DNA of 64,000 nt, taken from the NCBI GenBank assembly GCA_003996215.1, contig QJPP01000857.1, positions 124,001 to 188,000 of the forward strand. Direction: 5' to 3'. Under the pieces are notes generated by a model, which had not been told where the DNA came from, did not search any database, and saw nothing but the letters and a program-made list of their open reading frames with translations. Shown one piece after another: positions 44,313-55,814 of this stretch. The translations under genes and the position numbers were made by a program. Each line of letters opens with the position of its first letter. Position 1 is the stretch's first letter. Source of the stretch: Jaltomata sinuosa. Lineage: Eukaryota > Streptophyta > Magnoliopsida > Solanales > Solanaceae.

Positions 44313-46787
44313 TGTCAAGACCCAACTATCGAGCTGTGCAGACACCTACTCTAAGCACCTAGATAGGTGAACCCTTGCCACCCGATCCAACAGATATTTA
44401 AGAAAATCAAAGTATAACTATGAACAACCTCTTTTTTTTTATAACACATGAAAACATTCACAACCTTTTATTTCAGGAAAACTCCTTACAAAAAGAATGC
44501 AGTAAACCATTTTACAACTGGAACAATCCTTCCTACGATTTAGCCTAAACAGGTATAAGAGCTACTACAGAATAACATGAGAAAAATATAAGAGGACACA
44601 GCTCAAACCATGGAAACAAAGAGCATAAGCTACTGAAGATCACCATCACCATGCATCTATGGAACATTGCTGACCCTACAACCAGACTATACCCAAAAAG
44701 GTATAGCAAGAGTAGAATCAGTACAAATACACATGCTGGTAGGCATCATCGGTCGACCTGAATCCAGTCCATACCATCATATAAGAAATCAAGGGAAATA
44801 TAATTAACTACAATACTTCAACCCTTCCACATCCACCTTCACCTAATATCATCCCCGCCTTCCTATCTCTTCCGCTACCAACTCCCTCACTCGGAGGCTC
44901 TGTACCCTGACATCCTGGGACTTCCCAAGTCACATTAAGCGCTTAGACTGCCTGAGTCACCTTAACCCATAGACTTCCCAAGTCACCTTACCACTAGTCT
45001 GACCACTAAGTCCCGACCCGGACTACCACTCAAGTCAGACCCTATGACTAACCACCCGAAAGTAACTCAGCTAACTGCCAACCCAGACTAACTACACTTA
45101 TGGTGAAACTTACAAGTATTTGGACCTCTCAAGGATCGTAGAACTATTTCCCAACATGATGATAATAACTAGCAAATATAGCCCCAGACTCTCAGTCTTC
45201 CTTCTAACTTATCAATCCCATGAAAAAGTTCAACCCTAATCTAATAGTGAACAACAATTATTGCACCTATTCCCTTTCCTCCTTACCTAGATCAATTAAG
45301 GATTCCTAAGAGACAACCTACGTGTTCAGCATGCAATCCCGACCTACTCAAAGACCAACCTTACATTAAATACAATCATCTGGCCTCTCATGGATCATTA
45401 TGGAATTCATCACAAGGATCATTATGCAATTAATCACAATTCAAGAACACAACTCGGTTTGCTCATGGAACCATTGACAGAATAAAATTAATGAAAGTAA
45501 AATCAATCCCGTACAAGGAGTAGTGGTACCCGAGACAACCATTAGAAAAATCTTATACCAGGCGTGGTAGCTGAGCCAACTGATAAATATCCCATACCAG
45601 GTATGGTAACCGAGCCAATCAATATGTAACCTGTACCAGGAATGGTACCCGAGCCAACTAAATGTCACACACAATCCAACAAGTAAATAAAATAATGAAC
45701 AACATCACACTTGTAAACCAACAAGCAACTAACCCAGTTCATTTCACATAATTGATACATGATAGCTAGACATTCATAATCCCATTCCTTAAGCATGCAA
45801 ACTCACACAATACTAAGCGATAGTATATGAACACATATTGCATATTAGGAAAATAGTAACCATCACCCACCACAATCCCGAGTGCGTAAACCCAACTTGA
45901 ACCCTGTCTGAAAACTAGATACCTATTCACCCCCTTTTTTAACACACAACTAGTAGATACATCCATTCCGGAACCTAAGATAGATACAACATGGGGAAGA
46001 CATCCCCCCTAACCTTGGTGCTTCAACCGTTCTTGTTATCCTAATTCTTATATATATCACAATATTTCTGAACTCCCTTTTTACTAGTTATTTAATTACC
46101 CCTAGTATTTCTTGTTCCCCGAACCTATCCAACGGTCTAAATCCCAGGTTCTAGTATCACACATCACATAACAATAGTAAACAACCCAAAATATGGCAAC
46201 ACATCATTCCCAGGCCTATCATTTTGCAATCCCAACTAATCTAAACATAACAATCCTTCTGACTTCGTGCCTGAAGGCCTAAGCATGGATTCTCCTTTCT
46301 GTCTAAGAAACAATATGGAATGAAGCAGGCCAAATCTACTAAATGAAAGCAAACCTAGCCTACCTGGACGCCAAGCAGATGCATAATGCATTTTCTGGCT
46401 CTATGAAGGCGTTCCCTGATGAATGATGAGTCTGAAATTCATAGTTTCGCATCCCTTCAGCCAGAATCCCTCCTATCCATGGCTTCCAAGCTTTGGAGCA
46501 GTCTAAGAGGGTTTTGGGAGAATCCCTCTTATGTTCTCCAACTGAGTAAGAGAAGTCCTTTATTAAAAATGTGTAATTGAGCTACTAATTTCTGCCTTAC
46601 CACTATAATAGCTGTTGACTTCTATAGCGGAATAATTTCCACTATAGCAGAGTGACATTAGCCTGGACGAATTTCAAAATCTAAAATTTTCTATCTCGTC
46701 AACCCCACTTAACTCCAATGTATTTTAACCGTTCCAAAAATTCATGATATAGTGATTTCTAACATAACGACGGATCAGGTCATTACA
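44313..46787 (-). repeat. 3' LTR of B2
   Basis: 2,475 bp; minus strand starts TGTAATGACC at 46787 and ends CTTGACA. Contains three or four short repeats of the form TACCAGG(C/T)(G/A)TGGTA, each followed by CCGAGCCAA (45556-45660), and a CTATAG cluster at 46598-46655. Confidence 0.85.
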
Positions 46788-47097
46788 ACAGATATCAATT
46801 TATCAATCGTTCCTCCCAGCATGATCCCGTAGTCCAGGACCCTTGCAGTCCCATGTGACCGCATAATTATGATCCCACTTGAGTTATTAAACTTTCCCCT
46901 AATTCGTCGCATTTGACTCAACAGGGAAAATTATGATCCCGCCCTGACGAGAAAAATTTCCTCCCCCAAGCTATTCGAAAAATTTATGAAGTAATATTTC
47001 CTGAGTCCCCAAGAATTCTGGGACCTCGTAGAATATCGGAGCAAACGAATTTGAAAATTCTCAGGAAACCCTTTCCTTTCCCAAAAGTGACTGATGT

Positions 47098-47172
47098 TTG
47101 CTAAAGCGAAGATTATACCGCTATAGTGGTGCCATTATAGCGAGGTGCCAACCGCTATAGTGGTTGGCAACA
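47098..47172. repeat. CCGCTATAGTGG word cluster (B2 interior)
   Basis: Reads CTAAAGCGA, ACCGCTATAGTGGT, CATTATAGCGAGG and AACCGCTATAGTGGTT. Confidence 0.75.
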
Positions 47173-47699
47173 GTTGAAATATGGGAGAAATGGGATTTCA
47201 CCCCATTCTCCTCTATTTTCCTTCCGAAAACACTCCCTTCCTCTCGATGACCCTGCTCCCGATGTTGAAATTTTCAGGTAACAATCATACCTTTTTACTC
47301 CTTTACTTCCTTGCATGAATTTAGATAAGATTATGGTAGAAAATAGTGATTTGGGGTAGACATTTTAGTTGGTTTTTGAACTTGAACATAAGTTGGATTT
47401 TTGTCTGATTTCCAAAGCAGGGATGCTTCCCTTATGTTTACAATGCCTCCACATCATTCTGGGTGTAAGGATTATGCATCTTTTAGCCAAAAATGGGCCA
47501 AAAAATAGGGGGGGAGGTGAAGGGTTGTTCTTGAAGAAAATTTGTGATTGGGCAAAATTTAGGGGTTATAATGCCAAAATTTTTGCAATAAATAGTGATA
47601 CGACACTTTAAGAGTACTGATATGAACTTGGATTGTTAAAAATGGAGTTTTTGGGTCAAGGGGCGCCATTGAAGCACCCCTTGAAGTTCAGGGATGATA

Positions 47700-47790
47700 A
47701 AGATTGCTATTGCAGAACCCCATCGCAATAGCGGAGAAATTCCCGCTATAGTGGACGATCGTCAGCTATAGCGGAAAACCAAAACCAATA
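47700..47790. repeat. Second CTATAG word cluster (B2 interior)
   Basis: Reads GCTATTGCAGAA, CGCAATAGCGG, CCCGCTATAGTGG and AGCTATAGCGGAAA, 110 bases before the antisense ORF start. Confidence 0.75.
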
Positions 47791-47897
47791 GCCCCCGTAG
47801 GCTACACTTAGAAATTCTCCCCTTCCAAAACTCATTCCCTTATGATAAATCAAGTTCTAACCCCGCCCATGGCTATATTGCAGGTTAACAAAATCAA

Positions 47898-49029
47898 TGG
47901 CTGGCAAACAAGCACCCGAGTATACCTATGAGTAGTTCCCCGAGGATGCTAGTCGGGAGAGATTTCAGGACTACCCAGGCTAGGATTCTATTTTTATAGG
48001 GCCTTCAAGATGGATGGGGTGGATGAAAAGGCAGATGCCTTCTGCCGTAGGCTCTAAGAGTTTGGCTGGGGCCTATTAGTGGTGGCTCCCCCTTTCGCAC
48101 TACAAGTTAGGTGCGGGAGTTCTATGCTATACTCCCCACTGCCCGTTGGGATGATCCCAACCCCACCATCCGCATCTGAGGGGTGGATGTCCCTCCGGAC
48201 TCTCGGACTATCAGTGAGATTCTAGGAGTGCCTCCCATTTCAAATACAATCTACGAGGCCAAGGCTCGACTGTGGGATAGGACTTGGCTGAGGGATACCT
48301 TGGTTGAGAAGGAGTTCAGAGATCAGGTCTACTGGCCCAGTGCTAAGGGCATCACCAGTGCTTACTTTTCTGTGGATACTAGAAGGTGGCTGAATTTGGT
48401 GTCCCGGAGGATTCACTCATCGAGAAACACCACTGATGTGACTTATGCTCGGGCCTTGGTGATTGATTATGCTATGACAGGGATCATTATGAATGTTGGG
48501 GACCAGATTATTTCAGAGTGGAAAGACTTCTACCGGGGTCCTAGGAAAGGCCCTTTTCTTCCTGGTTTAGTGTCTGAGTTTTACAGACGGGTTGGGGTGC
48601 TCGAAGATCATACATAACAGGAGTAGATATGGATGATTCCTTCGACCCTCTCCCGGTGAAAGTGGTCACCTCCAAGAAGAAGAGGAAGGTAGATGAAGCA
48701 GGGAGCAGCCAGGTTATTGAGGATGCTGCTGATGATGATGATGACACTCCCACCCTCCTTCCTAGCCTTAGCCCTCGATCATTAGCCACCAGCTTGAGGA
48801 GAACCTGACTGCGGTCAGGAGGTTTATGAAGGGCACTACTTCTGAAGGTACAGCCCCACCCCCTTTTGCTCAGGATTTTTCAGCACTCCGCAGGGAGTTA
48901 GATGAAGAGAAGAAGAAGATGCGCTCCCGGGATCGCATATTTGCCCAGATGTGGAAGACCATTAAGGTCATGTTCACTTGTGCTGCCCCTCGTCAGGAGC
49001 TTTCCACCCTTGAGCCCAAGGAAATGTAG
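47898..49029 (+). pseudogene. Antisense ORF of B2, 'putative plant transposon protein' type
   Basis: Plus strand, opposite to the element. ATG at 47898 (MAGKQAPEYTYE, then a stop). After frame changes it reads VREFYAILPTARWDDPNPTI before a stop at 48178, then an open frame 48183-48617: GVPPISNTIYEAKARLWDRT, VYWPSAKGITSAYFSVDTRR, ALVIDYAMTGIIMNVGDQII and WKDFYRGPRKGPFLPGLVSE. A basic/acidic stretch follows, and a last piece (48826-49029) with LRRELDEEKKKMRSRDRIFA and MWKTIKVMFTCAAP. I recognise this as the domain often annotated 'putative plant transposon protein' (I believe PF20167), common in nightshade genomes. Its function is unknown. Five or more breaks make it dead. Confidence 0.65.
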
Positions 49030-50335
49030 GAGTTCACCTTCTTGAGCAATGATGAGGCCTAGGACCTCCCCTTCCCCCTCATTATTAAAAACTTTATTGC
49101 TTTTCGAATTTTTCCCCCGTTTGGGGCATGTACTAGACAATATTTCTCCTTTCTTTTCCTTTTGTTTTTAAGCCCATGGATGCTAGTTTCAGACAATTTC
49201 CTTTATCTGTATACTATATTAATTCTATATATGATTTCCTTGTTTTATATCATAATTTATAGCTTAACTACTGCTTTTAGACGCCCCGGAAGTGGAAGGA
49301 AAAATAGGGGAAAACAGGGCAGGCATTCTGCCCGTGCCTCCCCGCTATAGTGGTCATCACTCCACTATTGGGGTACCGCCATAGCAGTGAAATTTCTGCT
49401 ATAGCAAGATCACTGTAGCGGCACCATTTTGCTATAGCGGTCCCGACAGTAGCAGCCTAGAAAAATGAATTTTTCAGTAGAATTAACTCATCCCTAGTCC
49501 CGATCATCATTATTAATCTCATAAATCCCGCCATGGTCTTAAACAATACCCTAAGGCCATTCTCGATAGTGCACAAATCAAACTTAGCATCCAATTATCC
49601 CCAATCAAAATTGAATTACATGAGAAAACTGTTCACAACAATACATTCCTGCTATCATGCAAGAATAACCCCCTCATTGCCATGGTTTCCAATCGAGTCC
49701 CGACTGTCCTAAAACCGATGCTTCCCTACAGTCATAGGTCCTGTCCCCTGACCATCTTAACCAATGATGAGTCCCTATTCAAAAAGTGACACGAATTTTT
49801 CAAATCAAGACACATAGCAGTTTAACACAAACCAAAAGTATACCAATCTAAACTTTTGACTCTCTTCAGAACCAACACTCACAGTAAGGAAATCAATCAT
49901 ACACCAACAATTTCAATCATACATGCATTGCAACACACAAAATTTCAGGTTTCAAGCTACAACAAAATCAGGTCACACATATTTCTCTCTATCCTCCCTA
50001 TGGATGACTGTTAGTCGATCATCCATGCTTTACCGCCACCTCTTAGGCCAGATACCAATTGGAACCTTCCCAGTTCCAACTTCTCTTGCTTGTTTCACTA
50101 CAATCGGAGTCCAACAACATCTTTCACTTCGTTGAGATACCAATTGGAATTGAGAGATACCAATTGGACACAACCTATACAAGCAAGTAAATGAACTACA
50201 CGAAAAGAATGAAAGAAGTGAGATGTTTCCTGGAATGCTTTATAGCTCCCCAAAGATTAGATGTGGACATCAACAGACCAATCCGAAGGACTCTATTCGA
50301 CATTTTTCTCTTGTACTAGGAGATCGATAACCTAG
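49030..50335 (-). other. B2 interior between antisense ORF and primer site
   Basis: No gene seen. It carries the fourth CTATAG cluster (49338-49455). On the element's sense strand this is the leader. Short ORFs at 49162 and 49923 have no recognisable content. A 13-base direct repeat AGATACCAATTGG occurs at 50047, 50135 and 50156. Confidence 0.55.
49338..49455. repeat. Largest CTATAG word cluster (B2 interior)
   Basis: CCCGCTATAGTGG, CCACTATTGGGG, CCGCCATAGCAG, TTTCTGCTATAGCAAG, CACTGTAGCGGC and TTGCTATAGCGGTCC in about 115 bases. Confidence 0.8.
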
Positions 50336-50347
50336 GCTCTGATACCA
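50336..50347 (-). promoter_or_regulatory. Primer binding site of B2 (tRNA-iMet type)
   Basis: Minus strand TGGTATCAGAGC, two bases after the LTR end GGGTTATGACA. It fixes the element's strand. Confidence 0.88.
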
Positions 50348-50349
50348 TC

Positions 50350-51002
50350 TGTCATAACCCAACTACCATGCCATGCGGGCGCCTACTCTAAGCACCTAGA
50401 TAGGCAAACCCTTACCACCCGATCCAACATGTATTTACAGAAATCAAAGTATAACTATAAACAACCCTTTTTTTTTATAACACATGAAAACATTCACAAC
50501 CTTTTATTTCAGGAAAACTCCTTACAAAAAAAATGCAGTAAACCATTTTACAACTGGAACAATCCTCCCTAGGATCTGGCCTAAACAGGTACAAGAGCTA
50601 CTACAGAATAACACGGGAAAATATAAGAGGACACAACTCCTACCATGGAAACAAAGAGTAGAAGATGCTGAAGATCACTGTCGCCATTCCCCTATGGAAC
50701 ATTGCTGACCCTGAAACCAAACTATACCAAAAAGGTATAACAAGAGTAGAATCAGTAAAAATTCAGGTACTGGTAGGCATCATCGGTCGACCCGAATCCA
50801 GTCCATACCATTATATTTGAAATCAAGGGAAATACAATTAACTACAATACTTCAACCCTTCCACATCCACCTTCACCCAATATCACCCCCGCCTTCCTAT
50901 CTCTTCCGCTGCCAACTCCCTCACTCAGAGGCTCTGCACCATGACATCATGGGAATTCCCAAGTCATATTAAGACCTTAGACTGCCCGAATCACCTTAGC
51001 CC
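50350..51002 (-). repeat. 5' LTR of B2, truncated
   Basis: Matches 44313-44990 closely (TACTCTAAGCACCTAGATAG, CATGAAAACATTCACAACC, GTCGACC(T/C)GAATCCAGTCC) and stops where the Athila-2 LTR starts. Confidence 0.88.
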
Positions 51003-52496
51003 TTGATAAGTTGGTAATCTACCAACTTATTGAGCCTTTACTCATGAATTATTGCTATGTTTTGATAAGATTGAGAGGTTATTATGGCCTTTATTGATGT
51101 CTATGCAGGTACTTATGATCAAAGATGGAAAACAAGGAAATAAACCCAAAAAGAGCCAAAAGGAGTGAAGTGTTAAGTGAACAAACAATATGAATATTCT
51201 ACTGAGAGATGCATCCCTTGTAAGACACACACTTGGCTTGGTGCGGACTGCACCTCCTACCACATGGAGATAAAATTTGCCTGAAGAATCTATCAAGGGG
51301 TGTAGTCATTGTGCAACACGCACAATGCCTTATGCAAGCCGCACCCCCTTCACATGAAGCTGCCGAATATGCTGAGTCACTGGATCACTGAAGCAGGGTG
51401 TGCAATGTGCATATCACAATGTGCAAACTGCACGTTGCGCTGCACACCACCCAAAGGGTATTTTTGTCCAAATTTATGTGACATTTTGAGAATTTTTATA
51501 AACCTATTTTAGGCACAATTGTAAAGAGGGCTGATAGTTTTGAATTTCAGAAAGATATTCTTAGCTTTGTGTACAAGTTTTCCCTTCTAAGAACAAGAGG
51601 AGGGTTTCTGACAATTCCTTCTTCCCACTTTTTAGAACCATCATTTATGTACAAATTGAGCTTAGATATTGAGAAATTTAGCTTGAATGGAAGGGAAATT
51701 GAATTACCCATTTGGTATACCTTTTTCCTTAAGCATGAGTAGGTAAACCTCTTATCTAGTGGTGTTTTGATAATGGGTACTTGATAAATAGGCGTGGGTG
51801 TTGCTTATTCTTGTTTATAAATGCTTATTTGACATGGGTCTAGTTATTTCACCATATTTTAACTCTAAAGTTGGTGGTTGCAAACATTGATTTTCCTTAC
51901 TTGGTTGTGTTGTTGTTTGAAAGAGGATTTCATGACTTCGGATGTGAAATTGCTAGTGGGAACTTGGGCTTCCATTTAGATTGAGGCTAGAAATAGCTCA
52001 AATCGATGGAATCACCCACTTAAGGGTCTAAAGCTAGAAATAGTATGACCTCCCTAAATAATAGCTTGGTTGTTTATTAATTAATCAATAGTGCTTGACT
52101 AAAGGCTATTGAATATATGGTTGTTGATCGAGAGATAAATAACCATACCTAAAACCTAGGTTACCCATGTCAATTAGCATGAATTTGCGTGAATAAGCAC
52201 TCACCCTATCCCATGTTCGAGTCCCACTTAAAGCACATCCCTAGTTGTCCTCTCTATTGTCTACACCCCATTTTACTTTATTATTTTGTTTGTTGAATTG
52301 CGAAGTCGTGACAGATTCCCAATTCCCCCCTTTTTATATTACTCACTCTGTTTGTGAACTCCATCTTATAATCACCTAGGCTAAACTCTAGATTTTTCTG
52401 TGAGTTCGACCTCGACATCCATTGGGAACTATAAATGTGTTTTATTCTAACGATTGATGATACCTCCTAGTAGAAGAGTATGATTGAGCATTATCA
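51003..52496 (+). repeat. Athila-2 5' LTR
   Basis: 1,494 bp, TGATAAG ... TTATCA. Opens with a perfect inverted repeat (51005-51029): arms ATAAGTTGGTA and TACCAACTTAT around ATC. A word cluster at 51215-51450 has GGTGCGGACTGCACC, GTGCAACACGCACAATGC, GCAAGCCGCACC and GTGCAATGTGCA. Confidence 0.85.
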
Positions 52497-52500
52497 AAAA

Positions 52501-52518
52501 TGGCACCGTTTCCAGAGA
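52501..52518 (+). promoter_or_regulatory. tRNA-Asp primer site (Athila-2)
   Basis: TGGCACCGTTTCCAGAGA against TGGCGCCGTTGCCGGGGA; four mismatches. Four bases after the LTR end, as in Athila-1. Confidence 0.78.
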
Positions 52519-52599
52519 ATTAAGTTGTTTAGCCTTTTTGTAGATTTGAAATCACCTTGAGAGTGTTTGTTTCTTTTTACTTTATTTGTTGTTTGTGTT

Positions 52600-53437
52600 G
52601 TGATTGGTTGTAGGCACACATCTTTCAAGCATCAAGGCCCAGTACTTCTCACTCAACCCATATGCACTTGAGGTTGTGATCTTTTTAGACCATAAGTTGG
52701 ATATCTGGTGAGCTGAAGGAGCAATAGGTGCGACCTCCGCTAAAGAGATTGAGGATTGGGTAAAGAATGGTGCAAGAAGGGATAGAGAACTATCAATTAC
52801 ATCCAAATTTCTTGAATTTATGGTGAGGAGTGCAGCAGTTGAAATTGTCAATACCATTGGTATTGTTGGGGCTGTGAGGCTAGTGGAAGATACAGAGAAC
52901 TTGAATGAAGGTAGTAAAGAGGTAAACGTGGCTTCCCACCTCGTGTAATCATGTAATCATACTCCATTGCTATCGCGCTACTTGAGGAAAGGATGATTTA
53001 GATCACCTCTCAATTTGAGTCAAGTCAAGTCAAGAATGAAGAAATGAGTAGTGACATGAGGGAATCAATCAACCCCGTTGATATTACAATGCAAACTACG
53101 AGTAAGCCAAGAAATAAAATGGCTTGGGGAAATGGGTTATCTGAATCTATTCATCGTGAAATCAAGGTACCTAGAGTTTCAAACCCTTTCCTACATGTCC
53201 ACCTCCTTTCCCTCAACGTTTACTGCAAGAAAAAGTGGAAGAACTTCCGAGAGATTTTGAATTGATCTTGAAGAGAATCACTATCAACATCCCCGCAAGT
53301 ACTACTTTTAACAAACTGCCAGATTTACCAAGTTTGTCAAAGATCTGTGCACTACATGCAACTTAGATAACTTTAGGGTTGTTCAAATATCCCCTTTTAG
53401 TAGAGCAATTTTATCGGGTGGTTTCACCGATGATGCA
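52600..53437 (+). pseudogene. Athila-2 gag region, badly decayed
   Basis: By position this should be gag. Reading frames are short and broken. Only 53218-53310 (LPRDFELILKRI, then INIPASTTFNKLP) has the feel of the Athila gag-protease link (family: a short block before the protease with 'LSINIPLVEAL'). No capsid or zinc motif found. Confidence 0.45.
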
Positions 53438-54022
53438 GTGATGCCGGGTGTACACACTATTTGTGATTCTAGCAGGGTTCACAAGTCTACAAGATTTGTG
53501 TGTGATGAAAATGCAAGTGTCAACTTGATGTCTTTAGCCACCTTTAGACGACTGAAGTTGGGGCAGCTTGATATCACAAACATGAAGTTCCTTATGATGA
53601 AGCACCCCGTAGGGGTTGGATGTGACATTTTGGTCAAGGTGGGCCGGCTTGTATACCCTGTGGATTGTGTTGTATTTGATTGCAATGGATGTTTTGAAAT
53701 ACCCATTATTTTGGGACAACCTAGTCTAAAAACGGGGTATACCTTGAGAAAACTAGTCTCGAGAGAGTTAAGATTTTCCGTGAATGATGAGGAAGCCTCT
53801 TTTGAATTGAGTAGGTCTATGAAACAACCGAGCGAGCTTCAGACGACCTTTGCAATTGGGAATATTGAGGAAAGTATTGATTTGCATATAAAAGAAGGGT
53901 TTGCAGATTTTGCTAATTATTTGGCAAGTGATTTACTTTCGGAAGGGTTGAATTCGCATCAGAAAAAGAAGTTCCTACATGATGCCCGGAAGTGCTATTG
54001 GGATGAGCCTTACCTCTTTTAG
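53438..54022 (+). pseudogene. Athila-2 protease joined to RNase H/integrase border
   Basis: 194 open codons, the longest in this element. The first half is Athila protease (SVNLMSLATFRRLKLGQLD, CDILVKVGRLVYPVDCVVFD, FEIPIILGQPSL), but the active site reads DENAS where the family has DLGAS, so the Gly is lost. The second half (from about 53840) reads FADFANYLASDLLSEGLNSH and KKKFLHDARKCYWDEPYLF, which in relatives lies after RNase H at the start of integrase. Reverse transcriptase and RNase H are absent, removed by an in-frame deletion near 53830-53880. Confidence 0.82.
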
Positions 54023-54630
54023 ATTTACGCCGATGGAATGATCCAGAGGTGCTTCCTAGAAATTAAGATGATGCCTATTCTTAGAGAATGTCATTCCTCA
54101 CCCGTTGGTAGCCACCATGTAGGTATGCACACAACTTTGAAGGAGCTATAATGTGGATATTATTGGCCGACTCTATTTCAGGATGCCCATGACTTAGTGA
54201 AGGAGAGTGACAGATGTAAACACGGAGGGGGCATATGTTGATGACATGAACTACTGTTGACTCCAATACTTGAGGTAGAATTGTTTGATGTATGGGGTAT
54301 CGATTTCATGGGGCTCTTTGTAAGTTCACATGGGAACACCTACATTCTAGTGGCCATGGATTACATGTCCAAATGAGTTGAGGCTGTGGCTTTGACTAAT
54401 AATGAGGAATGAAGCATCACGAACTTCCTTAAAAAGCATATATTTTCTTGATTTGGTACTCCCCGCATCATCATTAGTACTCGGGGATCACATTTTTGGA
54501 ACAAGTTTTTTAGTTCTCTACTTGAGAAATACAGAGTCAAACACAAAGTAGCCACCCCCTACCATCCACAAACAAGCAAACAAGTTTAAGTGTCCAACCG
54601 AGAAATCAAATCTATCCTTTAAAAATCGGT
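54023..54630 (+). pseudogene. Athila-2 integrase, N-terminal half and part of core
   Basis: Zinc-binding stretch: ECHSSPVGSHHVGMHTTLKE, then YWPTLFQDAH-like and the Cys pair region, partly shifted. Core: FDVWGIDFMGLFVSSHGNTY (first Asp) and MDYMSKXVEAVALTNNEE-like with a stop at the Trp. Then FGTPRIIISTRGSHFWNKFF, where the second catalytic Asp (family ISDGG) is Thr, and HKVATPYHPQTSKQV with a stop in place of the Glu region. After SNREIKSIL the frame stops; the C-terminal half is missing and non-coding 3' domain sequence follows directly at about 54630. Confidence 0.8.
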
Positions 54631-55814
54631 AAATGTTTATCGTGCTGCGACGTTAAACTAAGCGTTTCTTGGGAGGCAACCCAAGTGTTATTTGCTTTTG
54701 TTTTGCTTTACTTTTGTTATTTTTGGTGTATTAGGAATGCACGAGCTTGGAAAATGCAAAGTGTTCACAAGAGGTCACTTGAGTGGCATTGAGCCACACC
54801 TGTGGACCACAGGTCCCAAGTAGAACACCTAGAAAGATAATTCGAAAATGGCATCTGCACTACACTTGCGGAACGTATGTGTTGCAACCCACCAATTGCA
54901 GGTGTAACATAGGTTCAAGCCAGTGTATTTGGGCAAATATTTTGAAAATTTATCAACTGCATGTAACTTGTGGCTTACAAGTAGAAACTTGAGGCTGCAA
55001 GTCCAACATAGGCGCATGTAAGTCCTTTTAAAAAATTTACCAAACCCGTTGACTGACACGATCCATAATCTGACCCGTAGGTTTCTTCTTCTTCTAAACC
55101 CTATGCACCCATTTTTCTTAACTCATTCACAAATAACAAACTCGAAAAACCTCCATTATCCATATCTCTATTCTCCCAATCTCACTACTTCTTTCTTCCC
55201 CTACACTCACACAACCATCTCATCACCAGTCAACCGATCACTGCCCTTGTTAGTCTCCATCGAGTTTGGAATCACCATTGTTAGGGGATTTAAGCTTCAC
55301 TTTTTCTCACCCATTTAACTCTAATTCTCTTAGGGTATGCTCATCTAAGTCTAAAATTGTGATTTTTGTTTATTAGAAGTAATTTATCTAAAATCATGCT
55401 ATTTGAAATCCCCAATCCTGAAGTTGCTTAATTTTTTGATTTTGAAGTTCAATTGTGGGTCTCTTATTCTCTTAATAGATGTCAAAAATTATGGATTGTG
55501 CTTAATATAGAAATGCATGTTGTTTGTTCTTATTATTGGTGTGAAATTTTCGTTGGGAGTGAAGTCTAAGTAACCTCGCTCATTATGATGCATGGTTAGG
55601 CCCTAAGATAAATTGGGTGATGCCATTTTTAAGGCCAAACTATCATTGTATTGAGTTTTTGATTAAAATTGTGATTTGTTGGGCTGAGATGATTTCCATT
55701 GTGTTCATACATTGAATTATTAGATTATAATGTTCAGTGAGCACTTTGGTAGAGAGTGGGTGATTCTTGTGCGTCTTGAAGTGATTATAGTTGGTTGAGT
55801 TGAAGCTTGATGGT
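54631..55814 (+). other. Athila-2 3' domain before the nested element
   Basis: Starts with CGTGCTGCGACGTTAAACTA and GGGAGGCAACCCAAGTGTTA, a block I associate with the sequence after pol in plant Athila elements. GGGAGGCAACCCAAGTG includes the small inverted repeat TTGGGAGGCAACCCAA. A second word cluster (CACCTGTGGACCACAGGT, TTGCAGGTGTAACATAGGTT, GCAAGTCCAACATAGGCGC) lies at 54780-55020. No gene; the ORF at 55049-55318 is a Pro/Ser/Thr-rich by-product. Confidence 0.6.

Larger units (their letters stand above)
46788..47899 (-). other. B2 interior next to the 3' LTR
   Basis: No gag-pol. Holds two CTATAG/CCGCTATAG clusters (47098-47172 and 47700-47790) and looks like the 5' flank of the plus-strand ORF that follows. 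The ORF at 47369-47611 has no recognisable content. Confidence 0.55.
44313..51002 (-). mobile_element. B2: non-autonomous LTR element with an antisense gene
   Basis: Minus-strand element. Its 3' LTR (44313-46787) and truncated 5' LTR (50350-51002) share the block beginning TGTCA(A/T)(G/A)ACCCAACTA for at least 650 bases, and a tRNA-iMet primer site sits inside the 5' LTR. The LTR start and the bases before it match family B. The 3.56-kb interior has no gag or pol on the element's sense strand; its only protein-like sequence is on the opposite strand (47900-49060). The 5' LTR is cut by Athila-2 at 51003. Confidence 0.8.

Noticed and set aside
52582..52857. Minus-strand ORF of 91 codons
   Set aside because: Antisense to the decayed gag region, with no recognisable content.
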